64,000 nt of DNA from Bacteroidales bacterium (GCA_012517855.1 JAAYUD010000060.1:38592-102591), one strand, 5' to 3'; shown: positions 51,292 to 62,844, counted from the stretch's first letter. Notes: generated by a model not told the origin, from the sequence alone. Program-made: numbers and translations.

Positions 51292-51819
51292 ATGGAAGTC
51301 AATAAAACGAACAATCTACAACATTATGCCATGTATGTCGGCACATATTTGGGAATCTTTTTTATTCTCAAGTTTCCTCTTGTCCCGTTGGGCATACATA
51401 ATTCTTTCTTTTCACTCCTCTTTATGCTGCTCACGGCAGCCGTCCCTTTTTTGATGTACTATTATGCCAAAGTGTATAGAGACAAGGTGTGCGGAGGTTC
51501 TATTCGCTTTATCCAAGCGTGGGTGTTCCTTTTGCTTAGCTTTGTGTTTGCTTCCTTGCTGGTAGCTGTTGTGCACTATATCTATTTTAGATATATCGAC
51601 AACGGTTTCATTATTAATACTTGTTCGGCAGCGCTGGATAGTTTCAAGGGTAATCCATTGTTAACTAAAGATTCTTATAATCAGCTCAAAGAGATGCTGG
51701 ATCAAGTTAGTTATTTGTCACCTATTAAGATAGTATTTCAACTTATATCGCAAAATGTGTTTTATGGCAATATCTTGTCATTGATTGTTGCATTGTTTGT
51801 GATGAAAAGACCAAAATGA
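51292..51819 (+). CDS. DUF4199 membrane protein
   Basis: A 175-residue protein with four predicted transmembrane helices (about 12-32, 36-55, 75-100 and 150-170) and GGSIRFIQAWVFLLLSFVFASLL in the centre, matching the DUF4199 pattern of Bacteroidota. Function unknown. The GT2 gene starts one base after its stop; this DUF4199-GT2 pairing is common in the phylum and suggests that the membrane protein assists the glycosyltransferase. Confidence 0.75.
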   Translation: MEVNKTNNLQHYAMYVGTYLGIFFILKFPLVPLGIHNSFFSLLFMLLTAAVPFLMYYYAKVYRDKVCGGSIRFIQAWVFLLLSFVFASLLVAVVHYIYFRYIDNGFIINTCSAALDSFKGNPLLTKDSYNQLKEMLDQVSYLSPIKIVFQLISQNVFYGNILSLIVALFVMKRPK

Positions 51820-51820
51820 T

Positions 51821-52774
51821 ATGGATATATCGATTATAGTACCTTTGTATAATGAGGCAGAGTCGCTTAATGAACTTTATTCTTGGATAGTTAGAGTGAT
51901 GAATGAAAATAATTTCTCTTATGAAATTATTTTTATCAACGATGGCAGTACTGATAATTCTTGGGAGCTTATCGAACATTTGCATACTACTGATCCTCAG
52001 GTTAGAGGTATTAAATTTCGTCGCAATTACGGGAAGTCTCCAGCTTTGTATTGTGGATTTAAGCTTGCCGAAGGTGATGTGGTAATTACCATGGATGCCG
52101 ACTTGCAAGATAGTCCGGACGAAATCCCTGTCCTTTACAAGATGATAATGGATGAAGAGTATGATTTGGTTTCGGGCTGGAAAAAGAAACGCTATGATCC
52201 GCTATCGAAGACAATACCAACTAAGCTGTTCAATGCTACTGCTCGTAAAGTATCGGGTATTCATAATTTGCATGATTTTAACTGTGGACTTAAAGCTTAT
52301 CGCCGTGATGTGGTGAAGAATATTGAGGTCTATGGAGAAATGCACCGATATATCCCCTATTTGGCTAAGAATGCTGGATTTTCCAGAATAGGTGAAAAAA
52401 TTGTTCATCATCAGCCACGTAAGTTCGGAAAATCTAAATTCGGGGGTATTAATCGATTTTTCAACGGCTATCTTGACTTGTTGTCTTTGTGGTTTTTGTC
52501 TAAATTCGGTATCAAGCCGATGCATTTTTTCGGTGTGCTTGGTTCGTTGATGTTTATCATCGGTTTCTTTTCGGTACTTTATGTGGGATTCGACAAATTG
52601 TGGAGCATGTATCATGGCATGCCTTATCATTTGGTTACTCAGTCACCGTATTTTTATTTAGCTCTTACCGCTATGATTATCGGTACCCAGCTTTTTTTGG
52701 CCGGTTTCATTGGCGAATTGATATCGCGCAATGCCCCCAGTCGCAATAACTATCAGATAGAAAAGACATTATAA
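51821..52774 (+). CDS. Family 2 glycosyltransferase (DPM/GtrB-like)
   Basis: A 317-residue membrane-associated enzyme. The GT-A domain starts DISIIVPLYNEAESL, with INDGSTDNSWELIE, the DxD-type TMDADLQDSPDEIP near residues 86-98 and LVSGWKKKRYDP. Two transmembrane helices near 230-255 and 268-295 close it, as in polyisoprenyl-phosphate glycosyltransferases such as GtrB or ArnC-like proteins. It probably loads a hexose onto a lipid carrier. It is co-transcribed with the DUF4199 gene. Confidence 0.88.
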   Translation: MDISIIVPLYNEAESLNELYSWIVRVMNENNFSYEIIFINDGSTDNSWELIEHLHTTDPQVRGIKFRRNYGKSPALYCGFKLAEGDVVITMDADLQDSPDEIPVLYKMIMDEEYDLVSGWKKKRYDPLSKTIPTKLFNATARKVSGIHNLHDFNCGLKAYRRDVVKNIEVYGEMHRYIPYLAKNAGFSRIGEKIVHHQPRKFGKSKFGGINRFFNGYLDLLSLWFLSKFGIKPMHFFGVLGSLMFIIGFFSVLYVGFDKLWSMYHGMPYHLVTQSPYFYLALTAMIIGTQLFLAGFIGELISRNAPSRNNYQIEKTL

Positions 52775-52788
52775 TAAATTAATGAGGG

Positions 52789-53265
52789 ATGAAAAAACTT
52801 ACTCACTTTTTTATATTTGGCATGTTGGCGCTCGTTATCATTCAGCTCGTGTCTTGTGCTGAAGAAACCGACTGTTCGATGACTGCCCGCAAAATGATGA
52901 ATGCCGGCTTTTATAAGAAATTGAATATGGCGCAAAAAGATACGCTTGACACACTTACTGTGACAGCGTTGGGTACGGATTCGATCATTATCAACAAAGA
53001 TGCGAAAGTATCCGGCGAAAGTTTGCCATTGAATTGGACTGCCGACTCTACAGCGTTGATTTTTCACTATACCAATACTACAAAGAAAGATACGATTAAA
53101 ATATGGCATACCAATACGCCGATTTTTGTTTCGATGGAGTGCGGTTATTCTATGACACAAACTATTTCGAAAGTGTCTTATACGAAACATGTACTGGATT
53201 CTATTAATGTTGCATATAAATTAGCAAATGTCGATGCCATACAGAATATTAGGATATATTATTAG
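52789..53265 (+). CDS. DUF6452-like lipoprotein
   Basis: A 158-residue lipoprotein (lipobox QLVSC near residue 23) followed by EETDCSMTARKM. The mature part is beta-rich (DTLTVTALGTDSIIIN, LPLNWTADSTALIFHY, FVSMECGYSMTQTISKV) and fits the DUF6452 pattern in which two cysteines (C30 and C119 approximately) may form a disulfide. Function unknown. It overlaps the next gene by 38 bp, so the two are translationally coupled; this pair occurs together in Bacteroidales. Confidence 0.6.
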   Translation: MKKLTHFFIFGMLALVIIQLVSCAEETDCSMTARKMMNAGFYKKLNMAQKDTLDTLTVTALGTDSIIINKDAKVSGESLPLNWTADSTALIFHYTNTTKKDTIKIWHTNTPIFVSMECGYSMTQTISKVSYTKHVLDSINVAYKLANVDAIQNIRIYY

Positions 53266-54115
53266 CCTGTCTTTTCTGTGTTTTACTGCCACACCTGTTG
53301 CTGCTCAACAGTATTCGGACAATAGGCAGCAGCAACAAATGCAGGGCACGCCAAAAGAAAAGAAACCGAAAGGACCTCAATTGAAAGCGCCACTTTATAA
53401 CGGGCTGTATGTGAGTGCAGATTTGTATGGTTTGGGAAGTAAACTATTGGGTAGTGACTTTTTGAGTTCCGAGGTAGGTGTAGGTGTTAATCTCAAAAAC
53501 CGTTTTATGCCTACTGTTGAGTTGGGTTATGGTAAAACGAATAAATGGAATGAGAATGGTATTCACTATAAATCGAATGCTCCTTATTTCAGAATCGGTG
53601 TAGACTATAATATTCGCTTTAAAAAACTTGACTATGAGGACTGGCTTTACTTTGGCGTTCGTTATGGATATTCGAGCTTTAAATATACTATTGGCAATGC
53701 TCCTATTGTAGATCCAAAATATGGAGGAAAGATAGACAATCCTAATTTGATAGATCCTATTTGGGGAGGACAGAGCATACCATATTACGAAAACAATATT
53801 AATGGCAGTATGTCTTGGTATGAATTGGTAGCTGGTATCCGAACAAAAATATATAAGAATTTTTTCATGGGATGGACTCTTCGCCTTCGTTATAAAATGA
53901 GTGCCAAAGAGGCCCCTAATGCGTCTCCTTGGTATATTCCAGGGTTTGGTAAATATGCTTCTTCTGCAAATGGAATGACCTATACGTTGATATATAAATT
54001 TTCTCTTGGTGCTAAAAAACCGACGGTAGTTATGCCTATCGAGAAGAAAAAATCTGTAACAGGCAAGAAGATTATTGTTCATCGCGGTGGTAATACGCCG
54101 TTCAATTCCAAATAA
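53228..54115 (+). CDS. DUF6048-like outer-membrane beta-barrel protein
   Basis: A 295-residue protein with a signal peptide ending near PVAAQQ (residue 27), a polar Gln-rich stretch, then amphipathic strands such as GLYVSADLYGLGSKLL, VGVGVNLKNRFMPTVELGYG, PYFRIGVDYNIRF, WLYFGVRYGYSSFKY and FFMGWTLRLRYKM. It ends in YTLIYKFSLG plus a short basic tail. This is the DUF6048 type. Position after and overlapping the DUF6452 lipoprotein suggests that the two form an envelope complex. The ATG at 53234 is an equally good start. Confidence 0.62.
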   Translation: MSMPYRILGYIISLSFLCFTATPVAAQQYSDNRQQQQMQGTPKEKKPKGPQLKAPLYNGLYVSADLYGLGSKLLGSDFLSSEVGVGVNLKNRFMPTVELGYGKTNKWNENGIHYKSNAPYFRIGVDYNIRFKKLDYEDWLYFGVRYGYSSFKYTIGNAPIVDPKYGGKIDNPNLIDPIWGGQSIPYYENNINGSMSWYELVAGIRTKIYKNFFMGWTLRLRYKMSAKEAPNASPWYIPGFGKYASSANGMTYTLIYKFSLGAKKPTVVMPIEKKKSVTGKKIIVHRGGNTPFNSK

Positions 54116-54123
54116 TATTTATT

Positions 54124-54708
54124 ATGCAAGGTTTTGATATTTGGTTGATAGCATTAAGTTTGGCTATGGATTGTTTTGCCGTTTCTATCGCCATAGGTAT
54201 TATTCTCAAACGAATGGATTGGAGGGTAATGTTGCGCACTGCTATAGCGTTTGGGATCTTTCAAACGGTTATGACCTTTTTGGGCTGGTTGTGCGGTAGC
54301 TTTTTCAGTTCATTTATAAGGGACATTGATCATTGGATTGCTTTTGGTTTGCTTATGATTATAGGCGGTAACATGGTTATTGAATCGTTTAAGAAACCCG
54401 AAAATAAATCATATAATCCGTTGAAATGGAAAGCTACTATGCTCTTAGCGCTGGGAACTAGTATTGATGCCGCTGGCATTGGTGTCTCTTTTGCATGTTT
54501 GGGGCTTCATTCGTTTTCGTGTGGTATTCTCTTTGCATCAGGTATTATCGGTTTGGTGTCTTTCATTGTTCCATGGATGGGATTTTATATTGGAGTATAT
54601 GGACAAAAAACGGTAGCCAAGCACATTCATGCCGAATTATTGGGAGGTCTTGTTCTTTGGGCTATTGGTATTAAGATATTAATAGAACATTTAAGTGAAA
54701 ATATATAA
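54124..54708 (+). CDS. mntP: Manganese efflux pump MntP
   Basis: A 194-residue inner-membrane protein with six transmembrane helices that exports Mn2+. LSLAMDCFAVSIAIG near residues 11-25 and LALGTSIDAAGIGVS near 108-122 carry the conserved aspartates of the two repeats of the family. There is no yybP-ykoY (Mn) riboswitch visible in the 8-bp gap upstream, so Mn control, if any, is elsewhere. Confidence 0.93.
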   Translation: MQGFDIWLIALSLAMDCFAVSIAIGIILKRMDWRVMLRTAIAFGIFQTVMTFLGWLCGSFFSSFIRDIDHWIAFGLLMIIGGNMVIESFKKPENKSYNPLKWKATMLLALGTSIDAAGIGVSFACLGLHSFSCGILFASGIIGLVSFIVPWMGFYIGVYGQKTVAKHIHAELLGGLVLWAIGIKILIEHLSENI

Positions 54709-54729
54709 AGTGCTTAAATATAGTCGAAT

Positions 54730-55749
54730 ATGAAAAAAAAGAAGAACTTGATATGGGTGTTGATTCTACTGATTGCTTCAGTGTGGATTATTATTCAACA
54801 TAATAGCAAAAAAGAACCTTATCGCAACACTGCCGGATTGATTTTCGGTACTGTTTATAATATTACTTATCAAAGTGATGACTCGTTGAATACACTTATA
54901 AAGGAAGAACTTGATAAATTTGATGGTTCTCTTTCTATGTTCAACAAGAAATCTACTGTTGCTAGAGTAAATCGTAATGAGGTTTTCGATGTGGATTCTC
55001 TTTTTGCCCACTGTTTCCGTCGTTCGATGGAAATATCACAGATGAGCGGTGGTGATTTTGATATAACAGTATGTCCGCTTGTCAATGCTTGGGGATTTGG
55101 CTTCAAAACCAAACATTTCCCTACCGACAGTCAGATACAAAATTTGCGTCGTATTGTAGGTTACCAAAAGATTAAGCTGGTAGGCAAACGTATTCAAAAA
55201 GCCGATCCTTTAATGATGCTGGATTTTAGTGCTATTGCCAAAGGCTATGGCGTAGATGTTGCTGCTAGGGTGCTCGACAAATATGGAGTGAAAAACTATA
55301 TGGTCGATATAGGTGGAGAAGTTGTGTTGAAAGGAAAGAATCCTCAGAATAAGCTTTGGCGCATAGGTATCAATAAGCCTATTGATGATTCGCTTTCTGT
55401 TAATCAAGAAATAGATAGAGTACTTTATCTGACCGATTGTGCTATTGCTACGTCAGGAAATTACCGCAATTTTTACTATCATAATGGCAAGAAATATTCT
55501 CACGAGATAAATCCACATACCGGATACCCCGCTATGAACGAGATACTTTCGGCTACGGTTATTACCAAAGACTGTATGTCGGCCGACGGCTTTGCTACGG
55601 CAATTATGGTGATGGGATTGAAGAAAACAGAGGCGTTCTTGGCAAAACATCCTGACATTGATGCATATATTATTTATCGGGATAAAGAAGGTAAGAACAA
55701 AATCTATTATTCCATCGGAATGAATAAGTATTTTAAAAACGAACAATGA
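54730..55749 (+). CDS. apbE: FAD:protein FMN transferase
   Basis: A 339-residue protein with an N-terminal membrane anchor or signal (KNLIWVLILLIASVWIIIQ). The ApbE fold shows GLIFGTVYNITYQ, SGGDFDITVCPLVNAWGFGFK, DFSAIAKGYGVDVAARVL (Mg/FAD site), GGEVVLKGKNPQNKLWRIGI and HEINPHTGYPAM. It cuts FAD and attaches FMN by a phosphoester to Thr in [ST]GA[ST] motifs of exported proteins. A likely target in this window is the FMN-binding protein at 45389-45886. It is one base before nadE. Confidence 0.92.
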   Translation: MKKKKNLIWVLILLIASVWIIIQHNSKKEPYRNTAGLIFGTVYNITYQSDDSLNTLIKEELDKFDGSLSMFNKKSTVARVNRNEVFDVDSLFAHCFRRSMEISQMSGGDFDITVCPLVNAWGFGFKTKHFPTDSQIQNLRRIVGYQKIKLVGKRIQKADPLMMLDFSAIAKGYGVDVAARVLDKYGVKNYMVDIGGEVVLKGKNPQNKLWRIGINKPIDDSLSVNQEIDRVLYLTDCAIATSGNYRNFYYHNGKKYSHEINPHTGYPAMNEILSATVITKDCMSADGFATAIMVMGLKKTEAFLAKHPDIDAYIIYRDKEGKNKIYYSIGMNKYFKNEQ

Positions 55750-55750
55750 T

Positions 55751-57667
55751 ATGAATTACGGGTTTGTTAAAGTTGCTGCTGCAGTCCCGTCCGTAAAGGT
55801 CGCCGACTGTAAATATAATGTCCGGCAGATAGAACAGTTGACCGCTATTGCTGATGGCAAGGGCGTACGTATCATTGCTTTTCCCGAATTGAGTATCACG
55901 GGATATACCTGCGGTGATTTGTTCCAGCAGCAACTGTTGTTGGATGTAGCCGAGATTGAATTGATGCAATTGCTCAACGATACCCGCCAGTTGGATATTA
56001 TAGTCATTGTCGGCACTCCCGTCTTTTTAGGTGCGGAAATTATCAATGCTGCGGTAGTTATTCAGCATGGCAATATATTGGGTATTGTCCCCAAAACATA
56101 TTTGCCCAATTACAAGGAGTTTTATGAAAAACGTTGGTTTACCTCTGCTGTAGGCATTCCCGACCAGACAATTCATTTCTGCGGTCAGAGTGTTATGTTG
56201 AGTTCTCATTTGTTGTTCGAAACGTCGGAAGTTACCTTTGGTATTGAAATTTGTGAAGATTTATGGGCGCCTATACCTCCCAGTTCTTATTTGGCATTGA
56301 AAGGAGCCGATATCATTTTCAATTTGTCGGCAGATAATGACATCATTGGCAAACACCGTTACTTATGTTCACTCATCGCACAGCAATCGGCGCGCTGCTT
56401 GGCGGGTTATGTCTTTTCTTCTTGCGGTTTTGGCGAATCGACTACTGATGTTGTATTCGGCGGTAATGGATTGATTTATGAAAACGGAACGTTGTTGGCT
56501 CGTAGTGAAAGATTTAGTTTCGAAGAACAACTGGTCGTTAGCGAAATCGATGTCGAGCGTATTCGTTCGGAACGGCGTACCAATAATACTTTTACTGCCA
56601 ACAAGACGAATGTTTCGTTCGAAGTGAAAAAGGTGGTAGCTGAGTTGGTGCCCGAAAGACCTCTTGTATTAACCCGTAAGTTCGATCCGTGTCCTTTTGT
56701 ACCTGGCGGCGATAGATTGAAAGAACACTGCGAGGAAATATTTTCCATACAGACTGCCGGGTTGGCCAAACGTATTGTTCATACACATTCCAAAACGGTT
56801 GTGTTGGGTATCAGTGGCGGACTTGATTCGACTTTGGCATTGTTGGTATGCGTCAAGACCTTCGACAAACTTCACCTCGACCGTCATAATATCATAACTG
56901 TTACGATGCCCGGATTCGGTACTACCGATCGTACTTATTCCAATGCTGTCAGTCTTATTCATTCGCTTGGCACTACCTTGCGTGAGATAAGTATTGCCTC
57001 TGCGTGTTACCAGCATTTTAACGATATAGGTCACGACGAAGAGGTACATGATGTGACTTACGAAAACTCTCAAGCCCGAGAGCGTACTCAAATATTGATG
57101 GACATTGCCAATCAGGAAAACGGAATGGTAGTAGGTACTGGTGATTTGTCGGAACTAGCATTGGGTTGGTCCACATACAACGGTGATCATATCTCGATGT
57201 ATGGTGTCAATTGTAGTATTCCCAAAACGCTTGTGAAATATCTGGTGGAATGGGTCGCCGACTATACTGATAGTAAATCGAAGGAAACGCTGAAAGATAT
57301 TATCAATACCCCTATAAGTCCTGAATTGATACCTGCTAACGAAAACGGAACGATCAAACAGAAGACGGAAGATATAGTAGGCCCTTACGAACTGCATGAT
57401 TTTTTTCTTTATTATTTCATCCGTTTCGGATTTCGCCCTTCGAAAATTTATTTTCTGGCTCAACAAACATTTAGTGGAGTATACAGCGATGGCATCATTC
57501 GCAAATGGCTACATACTTTTATGCATCGATTCTTTACCCAACAATTCAAACGCTCTTGTCTGCCCGATGGCCCCAAAGTGGGAAGTGTCAACTTAAGTCC
57601 CCGAGGAGACTGGCGAATGCCGAGCGATGCGGTTAGTACGGCTTGGGAAGAAGATAGCGAAGTGTAA
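55751..57667 (+). CDS. nadE: Glutamine-dependent NAD+ synthetase
   Basis: Last step of NAD synthesis: amidation of nicotinate adenine dinucleotide using glutamine. The 638-residue protein joins an N-terminal nitrilase-type glutaminase (about 1-270; Glu in FPELSITGYTCGD, Lys in PKTYLPNYKEFYE, Cys in IEICEDLWAP near 168) to a C-terminal synthetase with the PP-loop VLGISGGLDSTLALL near residues 351-365. All three glutaminase catalytic residues are present, so ammonia need not be supplied free. pncB at 15.3 kb feeds the same pathway. Confidence 0.95.
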   Translation: MNYGFVKVAAAVPSVKVADCKYNVRQIEQLTAIADGKGVRIIAFPELSITGYTCGDLFQQQLLLDVAEIELMQLLNDTRQLDIIVIVGTPVFLGAEIINAAVVIQHGNILGIVPKTYLPNYKEFYEKRWFTSAVGIPDQTIHFCGQSVMLSSHLLFETSEVTFGIEICEDLWAPIPPSSYLALKGADIIFNLSADNDIIGKHRYLCSLIAQQSARCLAGYVFSSCGFGESTTDVVFGGNGLIYENGTLLARSERFSFEEQLVVSEIDVERIRSERRTNNTFTANKTNVSFEVKKVVAELVPERPLVLTRKFDPCPFVPGGDRLKEHCEEIFSIQTAGLAKRIVHTHSKTVVLGISGGLDSTLALLVCVKTFDKLHLDRHNIITVTMPGFGTTDRTYSNAVSLIHSLGTTLREISIASACYQHFNDIGHDEEVHDVTYENSQARERTQILMDIANQENGMVVGTGDLSELALGWSTYNGDHISMYGVNCSIPKTLVKYLVEWVADYTDSKSKETLKDIINTPISPELIPANENGTIKQKTEDIVGPYELHDFFLYYFIRFGFRPSKIYFLAQQTFSGVYSDGIIRKWLHTFMHRFFTQQFKRSCLPDGPKVGSVNLSPRGDWRMPSDAVSTAWEEDSEV

Positions 57668-57718
57668 TATTAAGCAAAAGGATACCGACAAATCAAATCT
57701 AAAAAATATTTAATTTGA

Positions 57719-57749
57719 TTTGTAGGCCGAATAATAATACGTATTTTTG
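57719..57749 (+). promoter_or_regulatory. Promoter TTTG-N19-TATTTTTG of the queuosine-precursor transporter
   Basis: TTTG (57719-57722) and TATTTTTG (57742-57749) with 19-bp spacing. Start near 57756, ten bases before the putative riboswitch. Confidence 0.65.
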
Positions 57750-57765
57750 CAGCCGTAATAACTAC

Positions 57766-57798
57766 ACGTGTGCTTGGAAACCACGTCAAAAAAACAAG
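57766..57798 (+). promoter_or_regulatory. Candidate class I preQ1 riboswitch
   Basis: A 33-nt H-type pseudoknot candidate. P1 pairs ACGTG (57766-57770) with CACGT (57782-57786). The 11-nt loop TGCTTGGAAAC contains CTTG (57773-57776), which is complementary to CAAG (57795-57798) after an A-rich stretch, giving P2. The C just before the 3' strand of P1 (57781) is where class I aptamers pair with preQ1. P2 ends 4 nt before the ATG, so ligand binding would hide the ribosome site. Size, A-rich tail and the downstream gene all fit. Confidence 0.6.
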
Positions 57799-57802
57799 AA
57801 AA

Positions 57803-58483
57803 ATGAATCAGAAAGTATCTGTACCCTTTATGCTGTTGGGTATATTGTTTAACGTATGTCTCATTGCAGCTAATTTGTTAGAAACAAAAGTAATTCAAAT
57901 CGGTCCGCTTACGGTAACCGCGGGATTGCTGGTATTTCCCATTTCATATATTATCAATGATTGTATGACCGAAGTATGGGGATACCGTAAGGCCCGATTG
58001 ATTATTTGGACAGGATTTGCTATGAATTTTATGGTTGTCGGATTAGGGTTGATAGCCGTTGCTATACCTGCCGCACCTTTTTGGACAGGCGCAGCTCATT
58101 TTAATTTCGTATTCGGATTGGCTCCGCGTATAGCTGTTGCCAGTATGGCGGCATTCCTTGTCGGTTCTTTTCTCAACGCTTATGTCATGAGTCGGATGAA
58201 ACTGTCGAGTGGTGGAAGACATTTCTCTCTTCGTGCAATATGGAGCACTGTGGTGGGTGAGACGGGCGATTCGCTTATCTTCTTCCCTATTGCATTTGCA
58301 GGGCTTATTGCTCTTCCTGAACTGCTGAAGTTGATGGCTTTGCAAATCGTGTTGAAGACTCTCTACGAAGTGATTGTACTGCCTGTTACCATCAGGGTGG
58401 TCAAAACTATCAAGAGAATAGAGAAGATCGATACGTATGATGAAAATATTTCTTATAATATCTTGCGTATTAAAGATATTTGA
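57803..58483 (+). CDS. Queuosine precursor transporter (YhhQ/VUT family)
   Basis: A 226-residue inner-membrane protein with about six or seven transmembrane helices. LLGILFNVCLIAANLLETKVI, ISYIINDCMTEVWGYRKARLIIW near residue 50 and the C-terminal VGETGDSLIFFPIAFAG are the conserved motifs of the YhhQ family that imports preQ0 or preQ1. I use the ATG at 57803 because the preceding 33 bp form the putative preQ1 riboswitch; the longer frame from 57770 would run through it. queC at 46 kb shows that the cell also makes preQ0 itself. Confidence 0.88.
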   Translation: MNQKVSVPFMLLGILFNVCLIAANLLETKVIQIGPLTVTAGLLVFPISYIINDCMTEVWGYRKARLIIWTGFAMNFMVVGLGLIAVAIPAAPFWTGAAHFNFVFGLAPRIAVASMAAFLVGSFLNAYVMSRMKLSSGGRHFSLRAIWSTVVGETGDSLIFFPIAFAGLIALPELLKLMALQIVLKTLYEVIVLPVTIRVVKTIKRIEKIDTYDENISYNILRIKDI

Positions 58484-58535
58484 TTACAGGATTTATTTTT
58501 ATCGGAATAAACTTAGTATGCTCTTCTTTTTTTTA

Positions 58536-60215
<1,680 letters not shown>

Positions 60216-60242
60216 GAATATTCAAAATATAAATAATTTCGA

Positions 60243-62096
60243 ATGGATAAAAACACAATTACCGGCCTCATTTTGATTGCAATTGTTGTTATCGGCTTTA
60301 GCTTTTTCAGCCGTCCCAACAAACAGCAACAAATGGCCCAGCAAAAGTTTAACGACTCAATAGCGCGAATCCAAGAACAACAGGCAAAAGCAAAGAAAGC
60401 GACTACTGATACGACTATTGCTACAGTTGCGAAAGTTGACTCTTCTTCTGCGTTCTGCAAGTATGCTAACAAAGTAGATTCGTCCATTGTACTACAAAAT
60501 AGTAAAGTGAGGATCACGTTGAGTTCGAAAGGAGGCATGATAACAGAGGCTCTTTTAAAAACATATAAAAGCCAAGATAGAAAATCTCCCGTAGTGCTGT
60601 TTTCAAAGAAAGATGTGTCGCTCAATTTTAACTTCTACAATCACAGCAATGTGGTTCGTACCAACGATTTGAACTTCAGTATTGTCAATCCCACGGATAG
60701 TAGCGTTACAATGCGTATCAATGCTTCGGCAGATCAGAAGAGTCATATTGATTTCGTTTACAAGTTGCACCCTGAAAGCTACTTGGTAGACCTTAGTATT
60801 CAAGCCGTAGGTATGGATACGTTGCTCTCTCAGAATATGCGTTCCATGGGTATAGAATGGCAAGAGCATGTTCGTCAACAAGAATTGGGATTTACGTACG
60901 AGAATCGTCTTTCTACATTGACATACCGTACTAACGAATCTTCAGACAACTTGTCGGCAGGTGGTGAAGTCGAAAAAGAGATTGCAACACCTGTTAATTG
61001 GATTGCATTCAAAAGCCAATTTTTTTCTTCTGTTTTCATTGCCGACCAAATGTTCAACAAAAGTAAGTTGGCATCCAAATCGGATAAAGAAGGTACAGGG
61101 TATCTCAAAGATTATTCTTCAGAAATGGATACGAAGTTCGACCCTTCTGGCAAAGAGCCGACCACGATGCATTTCTATTTGGGACCAAACCATTATCGCA
61201 CGCTTCGAGCTCTGAATACGGGACAAACTACCAAATGGCATCTCGAAGATTTAGTTTATCTAGGATGGCCAGTTGTGAAACAAATCAATCAATGGTTCAC
61301 AGTCAATGTATTCGACTGGCTACGTAGCTGGGGATTAAGCATGGGATGGGTGCTCCTTATCATGACGCTTATTGTGAAAGCCGTAGTATATCCCGCTACT
61401 TGGAAAACTTATATTTCTTCGGCCAAAATGCGTGTATTGAAACCAAAAATAGACGAGATAAATGCCAAGTACCCCAATAAGGAGGATGCGATGAAAAAAC
61501 AACAGGAAGTAATGAGTGTGTATAGCAAATATGGAGTCAGTCCCATGGGAGGATGTCTGCCTATGCTCATTCAATTTCCTATATTGATGGCATTGTTCAT
61601 GTTTGTACCAAGTGCTATCGAGCTTCGTCAACAAAGTTTCTTATGGGCCACAGACTTGTCTACATACGATTCGATTGTAAACTTTCCTTTTCACATTCCT
61701 TTCTTGGGTAATCACCTTAGTTTGTTTTGTTTACTCATGACGGTTACCAATGTTTTAAACTCTAAGTTCACAATGCAGCAGCAAGATACTGGTGCCAATC
61801 CACAGATGGCAGCTATGAAGTGGATGACCTATCTGATGCCTATCATGTTCTTCTTTATCTTGAACGATTATCCTGCCGGATTGAATTATTATTATTTCAT
61901 ATCGACATTGATTAGTGTAGGCACCATGATTGTTTTGCGTAAGATGACCGACGAACAAAAGTTACTTGAGCGCCTGGAAACATATTCGAAGACAGTGAAA
62001 AAGAAATCTGGATTTGCCGCTAGACTGGAAGCTATGCAAAAAGAATCTGAAAGACTAAAGAGTCAGCGCCAAGGTGGAGGACTCAATAAACGATAG
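60243..62096 (+). CDS. yidC: Membrane protein insertase YidC
   Basis: A 617-residue inner-membrane insertase for proteins delivered by SRP or Sec. An N-terminal anchor ([20 protein letters not shown]) and coiled linker precede the periplasmic beta-sandwich domain (about 75-345). The conserved core (about 365-590) has [61 protein letters not shown] and [15 protein letters not shown] basic coiled tail ([25 protein letters not shown]) ends it, as usual for ribosome contact. Confidence 0.95.
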   Translation: MDKNTITGLILIAIVVIGFSFFSRPNKQQQMAQQKFNDSIARIQEQQAKAKKATTDTTIATVAKVDSSSAFCKYANKVDSSIVLQNSKVRITLSSKGGMITEALLKTYKSQDRKSPVVLFSKKDVSLNFNFYNHSNVVRTNDLNFSIVNPTDSSVTMRINASADQKSHIDFVYKLHPESYLVDLSIQAVGMDTLLSQNMRSMGIEWQEHVRQQELGFTYENRLSTLTYRTNESSDNLSAGGEVEKEIATPVNWIAFKSQFFSSVFIADQMFNKSKLASKSDKEGTGYLKDYSSEMDTKFDPSGKEPTTMHFYLGPNHYRTLRALNTGQTTKWHLEDLVYLGWPVVKQINQWFTVNVFDWLRSWGLSMGWVLLIMTLIVKAVVYPATWKTYISSAKMRVLKPKIDEINAKYPNKEDAMKKQQEVMSVYSKYGVSPMGGCLPMLIQFPILMALFMFVPSAIELRQQSFLWATDLSTYDSIVNFPFHIPFLGNHLSLFCLLMTVTNVLNSKFTMQQQDTGANPQMAAMKWMTYLMPIMFFFILNDYPAGLNYYYFISTLISVGTMIVLRKMTDEQKLLERLETYSKTVKKKSGFAARLEAMQKESERLKSQRQGGGLNKR

Positions 62097-62105
62097 GTAA
62101 TTAGT

Positions 62106-62176
62106 AAATCACTTAAATGAAAAAGAGAAAGGAATATACGGCGTGTATTCCTTTCTCTTTTTCATTTAAGTGATTT
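62106..62176 (+). terminator. 31-bp perfect stem-loop after yidC
   Basis: 62106-62136 pairs perfectly with 62146-62176 around a 9-nt loop (TACGGCGTG). The stem contains GAAAAAGAGAAAGGAAT and its complement, so both a T run and an A run occur inside it. It probably ends the pyrG-yidC transcript, though it is far longer than a normal terminator. Confidence 0.65.
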
Positions 62177-62720
62177 ATACTATTGATATTTCAACTCAAT
62201 ATAAACGATACTGTTTTAAAATCATCCCAATAACGACATATCTAAGCTTTTGTGGTAGCAGGAACATTCAAACTAAACTTGTCCTCTTATAGCAATTTTA
62301 ATGCTTTCCTTTCTATCATAAGAATAGCACCAATAACGAAATATACGCTATCAACTTGATATATTCAAGCCAATAGGCATCGTAACAAATCTAATAAACA
62401 TCATCGATAAGAACAATTTTTCTAATAAACTCTCCTAAGTTATACGATTGTTAAACATCCAATAGTGGACAAAATTAATCATTATTTTTAAATCTTTTAG
62501 TTATTACATTGAGGGTAATAAGACCATAATTATTTCAATATCATACATATATTAATATATTAATATATTAATAAACAGATAATTATATATAAAAAAACAG
62601 ATATTAAAATATTTATCATTAGCCAATGATTTGATTTATGAATAGGTTATACAAATATTATATTCTATATTAGAAAATAAATATTGTGACGAACTTAAAA
62701 ACGCTGTTTATTAGATATTA

Positions 62721-62804
62721 GAGCCTGTTTAAATTTTATTCAATAATAATCTTAGGGCGGCAATTTCGACCATTTCCTCTGCCGAATCAAAAGTCAATTC
62801 ATCC
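62721..62804 (-). mobile_element. 3' fragment of an IS5-like transposase with one IS end
   Basis: On the reverse strand a short frame reads MDELTFDSAEEMVEIAALRLLLNKI and stops. The pattern (acidic/Thr-rich, then E.MV.IA.LRL.L.K) is like the extreme C-terminus of IS5-family DDE transposases. Right after the stop comes ACAGGCTC, which on the forward strand is GAGCCTGTTTAAA, similar to terminal repeats of such elements. No other part of a transposase is present, so this is a scar. Confidence 0.4.
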
Positions 62805-62844
62805 ATTATTCCGGTTTATGATTCTGTCTTTTTTCATTTCCTCA

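Noticed and set aside
54116..54123. Manganese (yybP-ykoY) riboswitch before mntP
   Set aside because: The gap to the upstream gene is only 8 bp and the upstream coding region shows no such structure.
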